This document shows positions 1 to 11,110 of a stretch of DNA of 64,000 bases, in pieces (the stretch's first letter is position 1; the number at the start of each line of letters is the position of its first letter). Source of the DNA: Flammula alnicola. Lineage: Eukaryota; Basidiomycota; Agaricomycetes; Agaricales; Strophariaceae. The notes under the pieces were generated by a model. It was not told the DNA's origin, made no database searches, and saw nothing but the letters and a program-made list of their open reading frames with translations. Both the position numbers and the translations under genes were made by a program. The stretch covers positions 1,240,001-1,304,000 of the forward strand of contig JADNRV010000003.1 in assembly GCA_015499995.1 (NCBI GenBank), read 5' to 3'.

Positions 1-1117
1 TGAAACGTACTCCCGGCTTCACGGCTGGGTAGAGTTTCACGGCAAGACAGTGACTCCGGACAGGATTGGGGATCCGCGCCCATCTGGGCTTAAGCGAACC
101 ACCTGCCGGGGGACGGGAAGTTCGGCCTGGGAGTAACACGCCTAGGATTCACCGGATGGGCCGTGGCATGGTCGGGGCAGTCCCCTTACCTTGGCCCGAG
201 AGATCAAATCCACTGTCGGTTCACACGGGCATAATAGACTCCTGTGGGCTTAAGTTGTAGCCGGGGTGTTGGTGGGCTTACGTCGGCATGCCGACTGATG
301 GATTGGGGACGGAATATATCGAACTCGAAAATGAACAGACCTAATAGGAAGGCGGGAAGAATGGCCGGTGCAGCCGACCTCCCCTGCCGTGTAAGCCGGA
401 GGTGACTAGTATTCGCAGCACCTACTAGGCAGGTCCCCAAAGTGGGGCCGTTGATGGACCCCGAGTTCTGATTCGTCCGATGGTTGAGTAGGTGGGGTAA
501 TAACTCCCTACCGAAATCCCGAAGTAGCCCGCCAATAGGCCTCTCCGCAAGGAGGGGCCTAAACTTCGGATCGCGGAGTGGGCCGCGGTCAAATCTACTC
601 GACTACCCGTGATGTGTTTCCGTTTGGCGGCGGCGAAGTTCCGCAAGTGCCTAGGGCCCTGGTCGTCCCAGGGCCGGTGGCGTCGACTTTCTGAGCCGGT
701 GTCATGCGCCGCTGACAGAGGACCCAGTTCGGTGGACGGCGGTGGGGGCTTCGGCTCCTGCTTAGCTATTACAATGTTAATTTTACCGTTGAACCGGGGA
801 GGGTCTGGCAGGCTCTCTTCGCTTTCGGGTGACCCCTCTTCCCATCCCAATATTCCTATCTGCCGTTCGTGCGGTAGCATTAACAACGCCGCGACGACGG
901 ACAATCTGTAGTTGCGAGACTACCTATCTGGGTTTCAGGCGGCTGCGCCATCTCGCCCGCGCCGCGCTCGCGCGCGTCGCATGCTCGCCGTCGAGCTAAT
1001 TTCTTTCTTTTACTTGCGTAGTATACCGCCTCCGTTTGTATTAGTTAGAGACCGGACTGCTTTCGTGCACCGGTATAAAATTGATGATATAAAAAAAAAA
1101 AAAAAAAAAAAAAAAAA
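1..1117 (+). mobile_element. Chimeric SINE-body/LINE-A-tail element, copy 1 (5' end outside window)
   Basis: Bases 1-568 repeat at 11663-12230 almost exactly and are distantly related to the body of SINE-1 (shared blocks around the GGGGATCCGCGCC and CTGTCGGTTCAC motifs). Bases 569-1090 are the 3' UTR of the LINE-A subtype also seen at 27361-27890 (minus) and 54300-54830, ending in a 27-base poly-A (1091-1117). No long reading frame is credible. I read it as a non-autonomous retroelement using LINE-A's 3' end for mobilisation. Compared with copy 2 it keeps about 40 extra bases of LINE UTR at the body/tail junction. Its 5' end is cut by the window, so its target duplication cannot be checked. 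Confidence 0.75.
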
Positions 1118-1651
1118 GGGGGACGATTCTGGGTGCGAGCGGCGCCGCGGTCAAAGCGGCCTGTTGCCCACAGGTGTTTCTGCATTGAGTCACAGTGATG
1201 GCGGACTTCGCGAGAGGCGAGAGGGCTGGTCGTTCCAGTCCTGGCGGGGTCGACTCCCTGAGTTGGCTTCGTGCATCACTTGCAGAGGACCCGACCTGGT
1301 TGACGGCGGTGGGGGCTTCGGCCCCTGCTTAGCTATGACCACGTTCATTTTACCAGTGAATCGGGGAGGGCCTGGCAGGCTCTTCTCACATCTGGAGGAC
1401 CCCCCCGTCCATCCCAATATTCCTATCTGCCGGTCGTGCGGTAGCGTTAACAACGCCGCAACGTCGGACAATCTGTAGTTGCGAGACTACCTATCTGGGT
1501 TTCAGGCGGCTGCGCCGTCTTACCCACACCGCGCTCGCGCGCGTCGCATGCTCACCGTCGAGCCAACTTCTTTCTTTTGCACGCGTAGTTTACCGCCTCC
1601 GTTTGTATTAGTTAGAGACCAGACTGCGTTCGTGCACCGGTATAAAATTGT

Positions 1652-1685
<34 letters not shown>
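1118..1685 (+). mobile_element. LINE-A 3' UTR fragment with poly-A
   Basis: This matches the 3' UTR following the LINE-A ORF2 stop at 6437 (6455-7006), from the GATTCTGGGTGCGAGC block to TTGTTGATTT and a poly-A at 1658-1685. It has no coding part, so it is a strongly 5'-truncated insertion, or the right half of a LINE tail into which the preceding chimeric element inserted. Its poly-A abuts LTR-G sequence, which lacks its first ~130 bases here. Confidence 0.8.
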
Positions 1686-1686
<1 letters not shown>

Positions 1687-3293
1687 ACCCAAATCAATGT
1701 TTAGTTGACTTAGTTCGTCCAAGGGGAGGATAATAGTTTTATAATATCAATACCTGATAGTAGGTGCGCGATAAAAGAAGGTGTTTAACTATGTAATGGC
1801 TTAAGCAAGGCCTTAGGCGCGTTTATAGTCAATGGGTCGTTTTAAGTCCAATAGACTTGTGTAAATTCTGGTCTGGTACTCGGAAACTAGTGCTCTATGC
1901 ACAAACTGCTAACTGATCTCGCTTTGTCTTGTTCTCCAATTGAGAAGATGGCTCTATGCCCTTTAACTTGTCTTTACTTGTCTCAAAAACTATACTTGTG
2001 GAAAGAGGCGCGCAGATGTCTTATCTGCTGACACTACAGTCCCTCAACAATGGCCAGAGGCGCGTAGACGCTTTGTCTACCAACACTACAGTCCAGGTCC
2101 CCAGATGTCCTTTGACAAAGGGTAGGTTTTGAACAAGTCACTTAGACAGGTTCCTTGGCTTATAACTCTCTTTACTTGTCTTGGCGAATCACTTAGACAC
2201 GCGTTCTCGTCTTAACAGTTCGTTTATATCGTTACTTGGTTTCTTTTTATATTATGGGACTCTCGCTTTGAAGCTACTTGGTACTTAGAGGTGAAACACT
2301 TAAGATATAACTCTTAAGCGCTTGTATCTCGTGGGTGGTAAATTGCTTGTATTCTACGGTGTTACAGGGCTGCTTATATACTACTGAGAGGATATATTAT
2401 TACATAGACGCAATGACGAGAATATAGAAATTTCATGGGCATTTGTGCGCGAGCGGCGGCCTTGTGGAGTACAGTTTCCGTGTGCGTCCGCTCAATCATG
2501 CCTTTTTGGTTGGATCGGGAGCTCAGATCGTCGTCGGCTCGGCTAACTTAAGCACCTAAGACTTAATCCTCCTCGACCGCATGGTATACAGGCTCGTGAC
2601 CTTTCGTTTGCATTGGTATCTTGTCCTGTCATTGGCTATAGACTGACCGGAGCATAGACGCGCCTACATCTCGTCAGAGACGCTCGGGCAATCCACGCAC
2701 GTTCTGTCTGAGATAATGCTCGTGATTAGGGTTGTAACCCTTCGTCCTCTGTACCCGGTATCTTGGTACCCTCGGCGTGCATCTGGGATCTCGCTGTGTC
2801 GAGTTATGCACCCCGGAAATCTTCCTGTACCCAGTTATTACCCGATATGGTATGTGTTCCCAATTTGGTATCCCTTTGATCCGAGCTTTGATCGGCGTTG
2901 CTACAGGGGCGTCTATGGGTGTCTGCTTTACCCCGACTGCTCCACTGTCCTTGATGCCTTCGGCAATGTCACGCGACCTATCCTGTAGTGTGCCTAGATG
3001 TCCGTTCTTTAATCTAGAGATCCGCGCCTCGTTCTGTATAGGCCAGATGGTTAAGATATTACTGAAAGGCGCCTATTTCCGTACACTTCATTAGATGTAT
3101 TGACTATCATCTCAATAGTTACTAATGATAATGTCTTTAATTGACCGCGCGTTCCTTGTTATCTTGCATAGTTTCCTCTAGTCCTTAGTAGCCTTGTCAT
3201 TGTAATGTCCAGACTTGTAACATTTAGACTACGGTATAAGCTTTACTAAGTGCTAAAAATAGCTCAGGTAAGGAGAATAGTAGTCCGTTCACA
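1686..3293 (+). repeat. LTR-G copy 1 (unclassified LTR-like repeat)
   Basis: About 1.6 kb of non-coding DNA, homologous along its length to 54864-56881 and, in part, to the reverse strand of 62340-62586. The family begins TGTGTGAAC (seen in copies 2 and 3) and this copy ends GTTCACA at 3287-3293, giving TG...CA ends with a short inverted repeat, as expected of an LTR. The first ~130 bases are missing here. No gag or pol is seen, so this may be a solo LTR; the superfamily is unknown. It also holds the empty site (near 2350) of the MITE found in copy 2. Confidence 0.6.
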
Positions 3294-3316
3294 GCTAGCC
3301 ACTCGTGGTCTCTTCA

Positions 3317-4298
3317 CCGCGAGTGGGACTAGGCTGGACAGGGTCTCCGTTCAACCCTTGCAGCTCCATAAAGTTGGAGCCAAGCAGGAATGGCTGATCG
3401 GAAACTCTTTGTTTCCAATCTGCGCGAGCCGATCTGTCCACGAAATCGCGGACATACTGGAGAGAAAGTTTGGTGGTAGGAACGACGGCAGCGCCGTGCA
3501 TACCAGCAATGAGATTGTGCGCTTCGTTTTGAATGTCCCACTCCATATCAGAGGGAGACTCAATGAAAGTAACCTTATGGTCAGGCGAGCACCTGAACCA
3601 CGGCTCAAGTGTACGACACACCATCAGTGACTGAGACTGGAAGGAGTGCGGAGAGGGATCCACTGAGAGGCGCGCGGCATGCATCGCATCAGTGAAAATA
3701 GTGACGTGTTTGACATCCCCAAAGCCAACGGCATTGGAGATGGCAACGCGAATAGCAAAGAGCTCTGCATCTGTAGACGAGGCCCTCCCGGCAGCATGAC
3801 ACCCAGAATAAACCTGTGCGCCCTGCCGTTTGATAACAACACCAGTGGCGGCTTGCCACCTCGGAGGGCAGGAGCCGTCAACACCAGCGTATGCAGCGTC
3901 TGGATCGTCCTCGAGAGACTCGAGAGACGCATCTAGGATTAACTTCCAAGCCGCTTCAGGATCTTCGGACCTGCTAAAGCGTGGCTTGGCAAGCCACTTG
4001 AACCGATCGGCATACCGATCGAGGATCCGATAACCCGGACGAGCCTCAGGAGCAAAAGGCTCCGTAGACTCAACAGGGACACTGGAATAATTCACATTAT
4101 CCATAAGAGCACCCATCACCTTACGGTGGTGGGCGGCAGGCATGCGTTCAACCGACATGAGATGAGGGGTCGCGCGCTTAAGTGATGATCCGGTCATGAA
4201 TGATCAGATCGGGTGAGTGTCCGAAAGAGTAGCGACCCGCACCGTGGAGCGGTCGCGCAATCTTTCGAGAAGTATAGGGATGGGTAGGAGGCCCGCAA
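3317..4298 (-). pseudogene. LINE-A ORF2 fragment: RT C-terminus and RNase H
   Basis: The minus-strand translation reads from the post-RT region (LLPIPILLERLRDRS) into RNase H, with GVDGS, TDAELFAIR and FTDAMHA as the acidic-residue blocks, then the region before the terminal zinc motif. An in-frame TGA replaces Arg just before SFMTGSS (near 4200). The remaining stretch to about 3317 is open. It lacks the endonuclease and RT palm. It is a dead fragment of an ORF2 that is about 1,280 codons in intact copies. Confidence 0.8.
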
Positions 4299-6437
4299 TT
4301 AAAGACTAGCGTGGTCACCTTTGACCTCGCTCAGTTCTTCCCTTCACTTAATCACGACGCGCTTGTGATTATTCTTCGGAAACTTGGCTTTCCTCCATTG
4401 GTGGTCAAGTTCTTCGCATCTTATCTGGTAGAGAGGAAGACGCGATATGCGTGGAACTCCTTTTTATCAGACCCGCTACAGGCAGACGTGGGGGTGGGCC
4501 AGGGATCGGCCTTGTCCCCTGTCTTGTCGGCTGTCTACCTGGCGCCTATCATGCGCCTGTTCGAGAAGCGGTGCCTCGACCTTGGGTTGAGGGTTGACCT
4601 CCTCTCGTATGTTGATGACGGCACACTCATCGTGCAGGATGAGTGGCTGGATCATAATATTGCGATGCTTAAGAAGGCATACGCTGTTATCTTCGAGCTA
4701 TTCAAGGCATTTGCTTTGGCGCTCGAGCACGACAAGTCTGAGATCTTTCATTTTGATAGATCTCACTCTAGTTATAATCCTAGTATCAATCTCGGGTATG
4801 CACCCTACACCGGAGATCGTGCGAATTACCTCAAGCCCAAGCCGTTTTGGCGGTACCTGGGCTTTTACTTCGATCGCAAGCTCACCTTTAATGAGCATGT
4901 GCGCTATTATTCCACCAAGGGTTTTACATCGGTTGTCTCGATGAAGATGCTTGGTTCCTCTACTCGGGGGCTACTGCCTATGCAGAAGCGACTCCTGTAT
5001 CGCACCTGCGTGGTCCCCATATTCACGTATGGGTATCGCATGTGGTTTTTCAAGGGTGCCCGCAATAAGGGCCTCATCAAACAGCTTACGCAGGTCCAGC
5101 GTAAGGCTGCTCTTTGGATTATGGGTGCATTCCGTACTTCGCCTTCGGGAGGGGTGGAGGCCCTTGCGGGCCTCCTACCCATCCCTATACTTCTCGAAAG
5201 ACTGCGCGACCGCTCTACGGTGCGGGTCGCCACTCTCTCGGACACCCATCCGATTCGGTCATTCATGGCTGGGTCATCACTTAAGCGCGCAACCCCCCAT
5301 CCTATGTCGGTTGAACGCATGCCTGCCGCCCATCGCCGCAAGGTGACGGGTGCTCTTATGGATAATGTAAATTATTCCAGTGTCCCTGTTGAGTCTACGG
5401 AGCCTTTTGCTCCTGAGGCTCGTCCGGGTTATCGACTCCTCGATCGGTATGTCGATCGGTTCAAATGGCTTTCCAAGCCACGCTTTAGCAGGTCCCCAGA
5501 TCCTGAAGCGGCTTGGAAGCTCATATTGGATGCGTCCCTCGAGTCTCTCGAGGACGATTCAGACGCTGCTTATGCTGGTGTTGACGGCTCCTGCCCTCCG
5601 GGGTGGCAAGCTGCCACTGGTGTTGTTATCAAACGGCAGGGCACACAGGTGTATTCTGGGTGTCATGCTGCTAGGAGGGCCTCGTCTACGGATGCAGAGC
5701 TCTTTGCTATTCGCGTTACCATCTCCAATGCCGTGGGCTTTGGGGATGTCAAACGCGTTACTATTTTCACTGATGCGATGCATGCCACGCGCCTCTCAGT
5801 GGATCCCTCTCCACACTCCTTTCAGTCTCAGTCACTGATGGTGTGTCGTTTACTTGAACCGTGGTTCAGGCGCTCGCCTGACCACAAGGTTACTTTTATC
5901 GAGTCTCCCTCCGACATGGAGTGGGGCATTCAAAACGAAGCACACGATCTCGTTGCTGGTATGCGCGGCGTCGCCGTCGTCCCTACCACCAAACTCTCTC
6001 TCCAGTATGTCGGCGATTTTGTGGACAAATCGGCACGCGCAGATTGGAAACAAAGAGTTTCCGATCAGCCATTTCTGCTTGGCTCCAACTTTATGGAGCT
6101 GCAAGGGTTGAACGGGGACCCTGTCCAGCCTAGTCCCACTCGCGGGGGACCTTGGCTTGAAGCCGGCAGTCAGAGCGTTTCGCTCTTTGCCCGCATGTGC
6201 CGTTTAATTACGAATCATGCGCCGATCGGCTCGTACTACGAGCGGTTCAAAATTGATGACCCTAGGGCCCTCGGTTGTGAGTGTGGGGTTTATCCTCAGA
6301 CTCGCGATCATATATTCAAGTGCAAGAAACAGCCTTGGACTCGCCGGAAGCCGAAACTTGTTTCGGAGCTGGCGACTTATCTGTTGGAGCACCCTACGGC
6401 GTTCTCCTTCTCCCGGCACCCTGCTGGAGTCAGATGA
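4299..6437 (+). pseudogene. LINE-A ORF2, RT palm to C-terminus (5'-truncated, frame open)
   Basis: About 710 codons without a stop. It starts in the RT (VTFDLAQFFPSLNH), carries the GQGSALSP turn and the catalytic YVDDG box, then the thumb region. RNase H follows with GVDGS, TDAELFAIR and FTDAMHA, and the C-terminus has a zinc-binding-like CECGVYPQTRDHIFKC segment. The APE endonuclease and early RT blocks are absent through 5' truncation, so it cannot work alone. In intact copies the protein nicks target DNA, reverse transcribes and removes RNA. The product ends at TGA 6435-6437. Confidence 0.9.
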
Positions 6438-7000
6438 GGGATTCTGGGCGGGGGGCGATTCTGGGTGCGAGCGGCGCCGCGGTCAAAGCAGCGCCGCGGT
6501 CAAAGCGGCCTGTTGCCCACAGGTGTTTCTGCATTGAGTCATAGTGATGGCGGACTTCGCGAGAGGCGAGAGGGCTGGTCGTTCCAGTCCTGGCGGGGTC
6601 GACTCCCTGAGTTGGCTTCGTGCATCACTTGCAGAGGACCCGACCTGGTTGACGGCGGTGGGGGCTTCGGCCCCTGCTTAGCTATGACCACGTTCATTTT
6701 ACCAGTGAATCGGGGAGGGCCTGGCAGGCTCTTCTCACATCTGGAGGACCCCCCCGTCCATCCCAATATTCCTATCTGCCAGTCGTGCGGTAGCGTTAAC
6801 AACGCCGCAACGTCGGACAATCTGTAGTTGCGAGACTACCTATCTGGGTTTCAGGCGGCTGCGCCGTCTTACCCGCACCGCGCTCGCGCGCGTCGCATGC
6901 TCGCCGTCGAGCCAACTTCTTTCTTTTGCACGCGTAGTTTACCGCCTCCGTTTGTATTAGTTAGAGACCGGACTGCGTTCGTGCACCGGTATAAAATTGT

Positions 7001-7038
<38 letters not shown>
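4299..7038 (+). mobile_element. 5'-truncated LINE-A with 3' UTR and poly-A
   Basis: Insertion with clear hallmarks: 5' truncation inside RT, complete 3' UTR (6438-7006), poly-A (7007-7038), and an 11-bp target-site duplication at both sides. It sits head-to-head inside the older minus-strand LINE-A. Just after the stop the UTR carries a tandem ~17-bp duplication (GCGCCGCGGTCAAAGC twice, about 6472-6505) absent from the copy at 1118. Confidence 0.92.
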
Positions 7039-7042
<4 letters not shown>

Positions 7043-7226
7043 CCCGCAAGGGCCTCAACCCCTCCCGACGGCGAAGTACAGAATGCACCCGTAATCCAGA
7101 GAGCAGCTTTACGCTGCACTTGCATAAGCTGTTTGATGAGGCCCTTATTGCGAGCACCCTTGAAGAACCACATGCGATACCCATACGTGAATATGGGGAC
7201 CACACATGTGCGGTAGAGGAGGCGCT

Positions 7227-7694
7227 TCTGCCCTTTCGGACCCTCTCGAGTTGCTATCCCAGGCTATGTCAGGCGCCCCGGCACCCGACCCAGGAATCAC
7301 TTGGGCTTCAGATCTCTCACGCGTCACAGCTTTAGACTGATCATCGGGACCCACCCCTGCAGCGGCCTGAAGGCCTGCAAGTCTGAAGAACTGCAGTGGC
7401 TCGCCGAGAAGGCGAGAACCCCGAGATGACCGACAACGGCTTTGCCCGATAGCCAGGGTCGAATTACGTAACTGCGGCAGCTTTACCCGGAGGTCAGGGT
7501 CGACTTATGTCAGCAGAACGGCTTTGCGCATGGACCAGGGTCGACTTACGTCAGCCACCACAAAGACAGCCTCCCACGGTCACAAGCTTATGGTACTTGC
7601 TGTGTGCAGGAATCGAACCCGCAACCTCTCGGATGGTGCACAGCCACCCTTAAGGGCAACGCAGTAACCCCTAAGCCACCACACCCCCTAGCAG
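7227..7694 (-). mobile_element. SINE-2, tRNA-headed SINE fragment
   Basis: On the minus strand a tRNA-like head has an A-box-like TGGCTTAGGGGTTA (about 7665-7680) and a B box GGTTCGATTCC (7609-7619). It is followed by three imperfect ~45-base repeats built on GGGTCGACTTACGTCAG (7440-7560), then an unrecognised body to 7227. The head shares GGTGGCTGTGCA and GAGGTTGCGGGTTCGATTCC with SINE-1, but the bodies differ. No poly-A is seen, so the 3' end is lost. A 15-bp direct repeat (CACACCCCCTAGCAG, 7680-7709) sits at the head end. Confidence 0.65.
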
Positions 7695-7709
7695 CACACC
7701 CCCTAGCAG

Positions 7710-7967
7710 AAGCATCCTGGCGCTCGCTTTAATGCCTATGACGACCTATTCTCCATCCGGAAGCAAGAGGATGAAACTCTTCAGACTTTGATGAATAGAG
7801 TTGATACCTCCATTCACCACATTCAGGACCTCCGCCCTACCGGATTTGACCTTGCCAAGCTCGATGATGAGCTCGCATCCATGGCAATGATCCGCGTGCT
7901 TCCGGACGAGTACAGCACCTTCGCTTCATCTCTATTGCTTATGGACAAGCTTGACAAGTCCGCAATT
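7710..7967 (+). pseudogene. Copia-1 gag fragment
   Basis: The translation includes FNAYDDLFSIRKQEDETL and LPDEYSTFASSLLLMD, the pattern of the Copia Gag (retrotran_gag/UBN2-type) region. The frame is open from about 7729 and rejoins the zinc-knuckle part after 9295 once the LINE-B insert is ignored. Both the start codon and the N-terminus are missing. Confidence 0.75.
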
Positions 7968-9081
7968 ATCTGATCGTTTGTCGGACACTTGAACGATGGT
8001 TCCAGGGTGGTGGCAACCGGAAAGTCGTTTTTGCAGAGTCTCCCTCTGATATGGAGTGGGACATCCATCAAGAGGCTCACGACCTCGTCCTGGGGTTTCC
8101 GGGTGTACCTGTTACACCGAATACCCCTTTATCTATCGCTTGGCTCAAGAACAGAGCTGACACTGTAGCGCGGGATGCTTGGTCTACAGAGGTCGACGAG
8201 GTTCCCAATTTGCTTGGCTCCAATTTCTTGGAGTTAGAGGATCTAAAGGGTAATCCTCTCCGTCCGACCCCCATTCGCGGCGGGCCGTGGCTTGAAGTGG
8301 GCGGCCGCAACTCTCAGTTGTTCGCCCGCATGTGCCGTGCTATCACGAATCATGCTCCGATCGGCTCATACTACGAGCGGTTCAAAATCGATGATCCACT
8401 TGCTCTCGGTTGTACGTGTGGGGTTTATCCTCAGACGTGCGACCATCTCTTTGGGTGCCCGAAGCTCCCGATGCTACCTCACAGGGCCCCGTACCTAGTA
8501 TGGGGTCTTGAGAAATTTTTGAGCGACAACCCTAGTGCGTTTGCGTTCAATCGGCCCCAGGCCGGAGTCGGATGAGGGACTCTGGATGGGGGGTGATCCT
8601 AGGTGTCGTTGGGGCCTTGGCCCAAGACCTAGTGCCCGCAGGTGTTTTCATTATGGTGCGATAAATCCCGCGAGGGCCGCAGCCGTGTTCGTTGCATGGC
8701 TTCGCTTGTGACTCTCTGAGTCTATGGCACGCATCATTTGGAGGACCCGCCATGGTGTAACGACAACGTCGAGTTTGCCAACGAAGTGGGGAGAGCCGGG
8801 CAAGCTCCGACTTCATCTGGGTGACCCCCCTGTCCACCCTTTTAATCCATATTTACCTTACGTTCGGTAGCGTTAACAACGCCGCGCGTTTGTATTTCCT
8901 GGGCTGCGAGGTCCGCTATTTGGGTTTCAGGCTGCAGTGCAGTCTCGCCCGCGTCGCGCTCGCACGCGCCGCACGCTCCCCTGCGAGCGACCAATTTCTT
9001 TCTTTTGCATTGGGTATTGTAGCGTACTCGTTTGTATTAGTTAGAGTCCGAGCTGCGATCGAGCTTCGGAATAAAAATTGT

Positions 9082-9122
<41 letters not shown>

Positions 9123-9250
9123 GTTGCGCTCGCGCGCGCCGCACGCTTGTGAGCGACCAATTTCTTTCTTTTGCATTGGGTATTGTAGCGTACTCGTTTG
9201 TATCAGTTAGAGTCCGAGCTGCGTTCGAGTTTCGGAATATAAATTGCTGA

Positions 9251-9279
<29 letters not shown>
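7968..9279 (+). mobile_element. 5'-truncated LINE-B with a doubled 3' tail
   Basis: LINE-B from the RNase H domain onward, inserted in Copia-1 gag with a 15-bp target duplication. After the first poly-A (9088-9120), a second copy of the last ~130 bases of the 3' UTR follows (9121-9250), ending in T10 and a second A-run. Only one outer target duplication is visible, so either one insertion captured two tails by template switching, or a second insertion hit the first tail. Confidence 0.85.
7978..8575 (+). pseudogene. LINE-B ORF2 C-terminal fragment
   Basis: An open frame reads from within RNase H (RTLERWFQGG, FAESPSDMEWDIHQEAHDLV) through the linker and the terminal zinc-binding-like CTCGVYPQTCDHLFGC segment to TGA 8573-8575. 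The RNase H D-E-D residues lie upstream and are missing. It is a non-functional remnant. Confidence 0.8.
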
Positions 9280-9281
<2 letters not shown>

Positions 9282-9294
9282 CAAGTCCGCAATT

Positions 9295-10976
9295 CAGCAG
9301 GCATTTGTCACAGAGGAAGCGCAGCGTCGCCATCGCGCTTCGGACGCTCCCACCATTGGTTCTGCGCTTAATACTTCATCTACACCTCCCACGCTCAAAT
9401 GCACGTTTTGCGGTATGTCCAATCACACACAGGACAAGTGCAACTGCTTTATCAAAGCGCAGCAAAACGCGCAGGAGAGCATGCGAGAATATCGCAAGAA
9501 GGGCAGAAAAGCGAACAAAGCGCAGGAGACCACTCCAAAGTCCGAGGAGAATGTTACAGAGTATGCTGGAAATGTGAGTGCTCTCTCTACCTATGATCCA
9601 TCCACATTGCAGAGTGATGCTGACTTCCATTGGCTTGCAGACACAGGGGCCACTTCTCATATGACCCCTCATCGTCACTGGGTGCGCAATTACACGCCAT
9701 ATTGCGTCCCAGTCAAGCTAGCAGATCACACAATCATCTACTCTGCAGGTATTGGTACTGTGTTGTTCAGTCCCATTATCAATGGAAAGGAATCTCGTTC
9801 TGTAGAGTTAACAAGAGTCTTGCATGTACCCCAACTCCGAAATAATCTATTGGCCTGTCTTTATCTCACAAAGCGCAAACATATCAAACTGGAAGTTGAT
9901 GAAACTACTATGTACTTTAAACGCGCTCAAAAGACACTATTTACGGCCACAGTGACTTCAGAGAACACAGGTGTACTTGATGGTGTTACTGAGCCAATTC
10001 CGGAGTTTGCCAATGTCTCTGCCACTCTGCCATTTGATTTAAACCTCTGGCATCGTCATCTTGGCCACCATAGCTACGACGCGATTCAGAAACTGCTCAA
10101 GGGCAAGTTGGTGACTGGACTTGTGCTTGACTCCGAGTTACAATCAGATCCAATTTGTGAACCATGCCTCGCAGGCAAAATGACATCTAATCCATTCCCA
10201 ACCTCGCATAGTCATTCTACTACTCCGCTAGAATTGATCCACACTGATCTCCATGGTCCTCTTCCTGTTCCTACTCCAGAAGGTTACGGTTACTGGGTGA
10301 CCTTCATTGATGACTGCACCAAGCTTCGCGCTGTAATGCTGTTAAAACGGAAGAGTGACACATTTGAGGCATTCAAGACGTTCAAAGCGCATGCTGAGAA
10401 CCAATTGAATTGCAAGATCAAGTCTATGCAGGATGACAAGGGTGGTGAATTTATGTCTAATGCTTTTATTCACTTTACGGATCAATGTGGCATTGTGCGA
10501 CGCCATACTACGCATAATCGCCCCCAACAGAATGGAGTTGCAGAGCGAGCAAACTGCACTATTGCAGATCACGTTACTGCCATGCTCAATGAAGCGCACC
10601 TGCCTGCATCATTCTGGGCGCACGCTTTGGCTGCATATATACATGTCTGGAATCAACTTCCTACTGCGCCTCTGCCTAATACTACTCCATATGCAGAATG
10701 GTACAAGAAGAAACCAGATGTGAGCCATTTGCGCGTTTGAGGCTGCACTGCATATGTCTACATTCAAAGGGACAAACGGAAGTCGCTTCAGCCACACATG
10801 GAGAAGTGCATCTTTGTTGGTTACCCTGCTGGTTACAAGGGTTGGCAGTTCTACAACCCTGCCACAAAGAAGTTTGTTATCTCTGAACGTGCTGTGTTTG
10901 ATGAGCATCACTTCCCTGGCATTGCTGGCTCTGGCCCACTCGCCAAAAATGCTCTTATGCCAATTGGCACACCTTT
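9295..10976 (+). pseudogene. Copia-1 pol: zinc knuckle, protease, integrase
   Basis: In order: CCHC knuckle (CTFCGMSNHTQDKC), aspartic protease (LADTGATSHM), the pre-integrase H-H-C-C region (LWHRHLGHHSYDAIQ then CEPCLAGKM), and the integrase core with HTDLHGP, DKGGEF and NGVAERANC supplying D, D and E. An in-frame TGA at 10738-10740 replaces the Phe expected in RVFGCTAYV. The frame is otherwise open (KCIFVGYPAGYKGWQFY) until the LTR junction at 10977. RT and RNase H are cut off. Confidence 0.9.
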
Positions 10977-11110
10977 TGTTAAAGGTGGCAAGCGCGGGAA
11001 CATGTGACGCAGCTGTGCACCTAATATGAGCAACTCGAAGCGAGGGACACAGGAGCTATAGTAAGCTGAAGTCCAGAGTGAGTAACTAATTGTATTGGGC
11101 AAAATACTAA

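Larger units (their letters stand above)
3317..7226 (-). mobile_element. LINE-A fragment, minus strand, split by another LINE-A
   Basis: Minus-strand ORF2 sequence (end of RT to RNase H) lies at 7226-7050 and continues at 4298-3317. The two parts are separated by the plus-strand LINE-A 4299-7038, flanked by the 11-bp duplication GAGGCCCGCAA (4288-4298 and 7039-7049). Both ends are lost: SINE-2 abuts at 7227. At 3294-3316 a short stretch reading TGAAGAGACC on the minus strand resembles the start of the TG...CA insertion at 52546 and sits at the same ORF2 position. Confidence 0.85.
7710..10976 (+). mobile_element. Copia-1, partial Ty1/copia retrotransposon
   Basis: Gag C-terminal part, zinc knuckle, protease and integrase in the order typical of Copia (gag-PR-IN before RT). 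It is split at 7967 by a LINE-B insertion with a 15-bp duplication (GACAAGTCCGCAATT, 7953-7967 and 9280-9294). It is cut at 10977 by the LTR of a second, minus-strand Copia. The RT and RNase H are not present downstream. The left end abuts SINE-2. Confidence 0.88.

Noticed and set aside
1..600. rRNA or other structural RNA gene
   Set aside because: GC-rich and hairpin-prone, but no rRNA-conserved motif was recognised and the region is a repeated retroelement body.
912..1478. 188-codon frame spanning a poly-A tract
   Set aside because: It crosses the poly-A between two elements (Lys run) and lies in LINE 3' UTRs; UTR sequences give short open frames in every copy.
4260..4330. Twin-priming inversion at the head-to-head LINE-A junction
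   Set aside because: The minus and plus parts cover overlapping regions of the element and an exact 11-bp duplication shows the plus copy inserted into an older minus copy.
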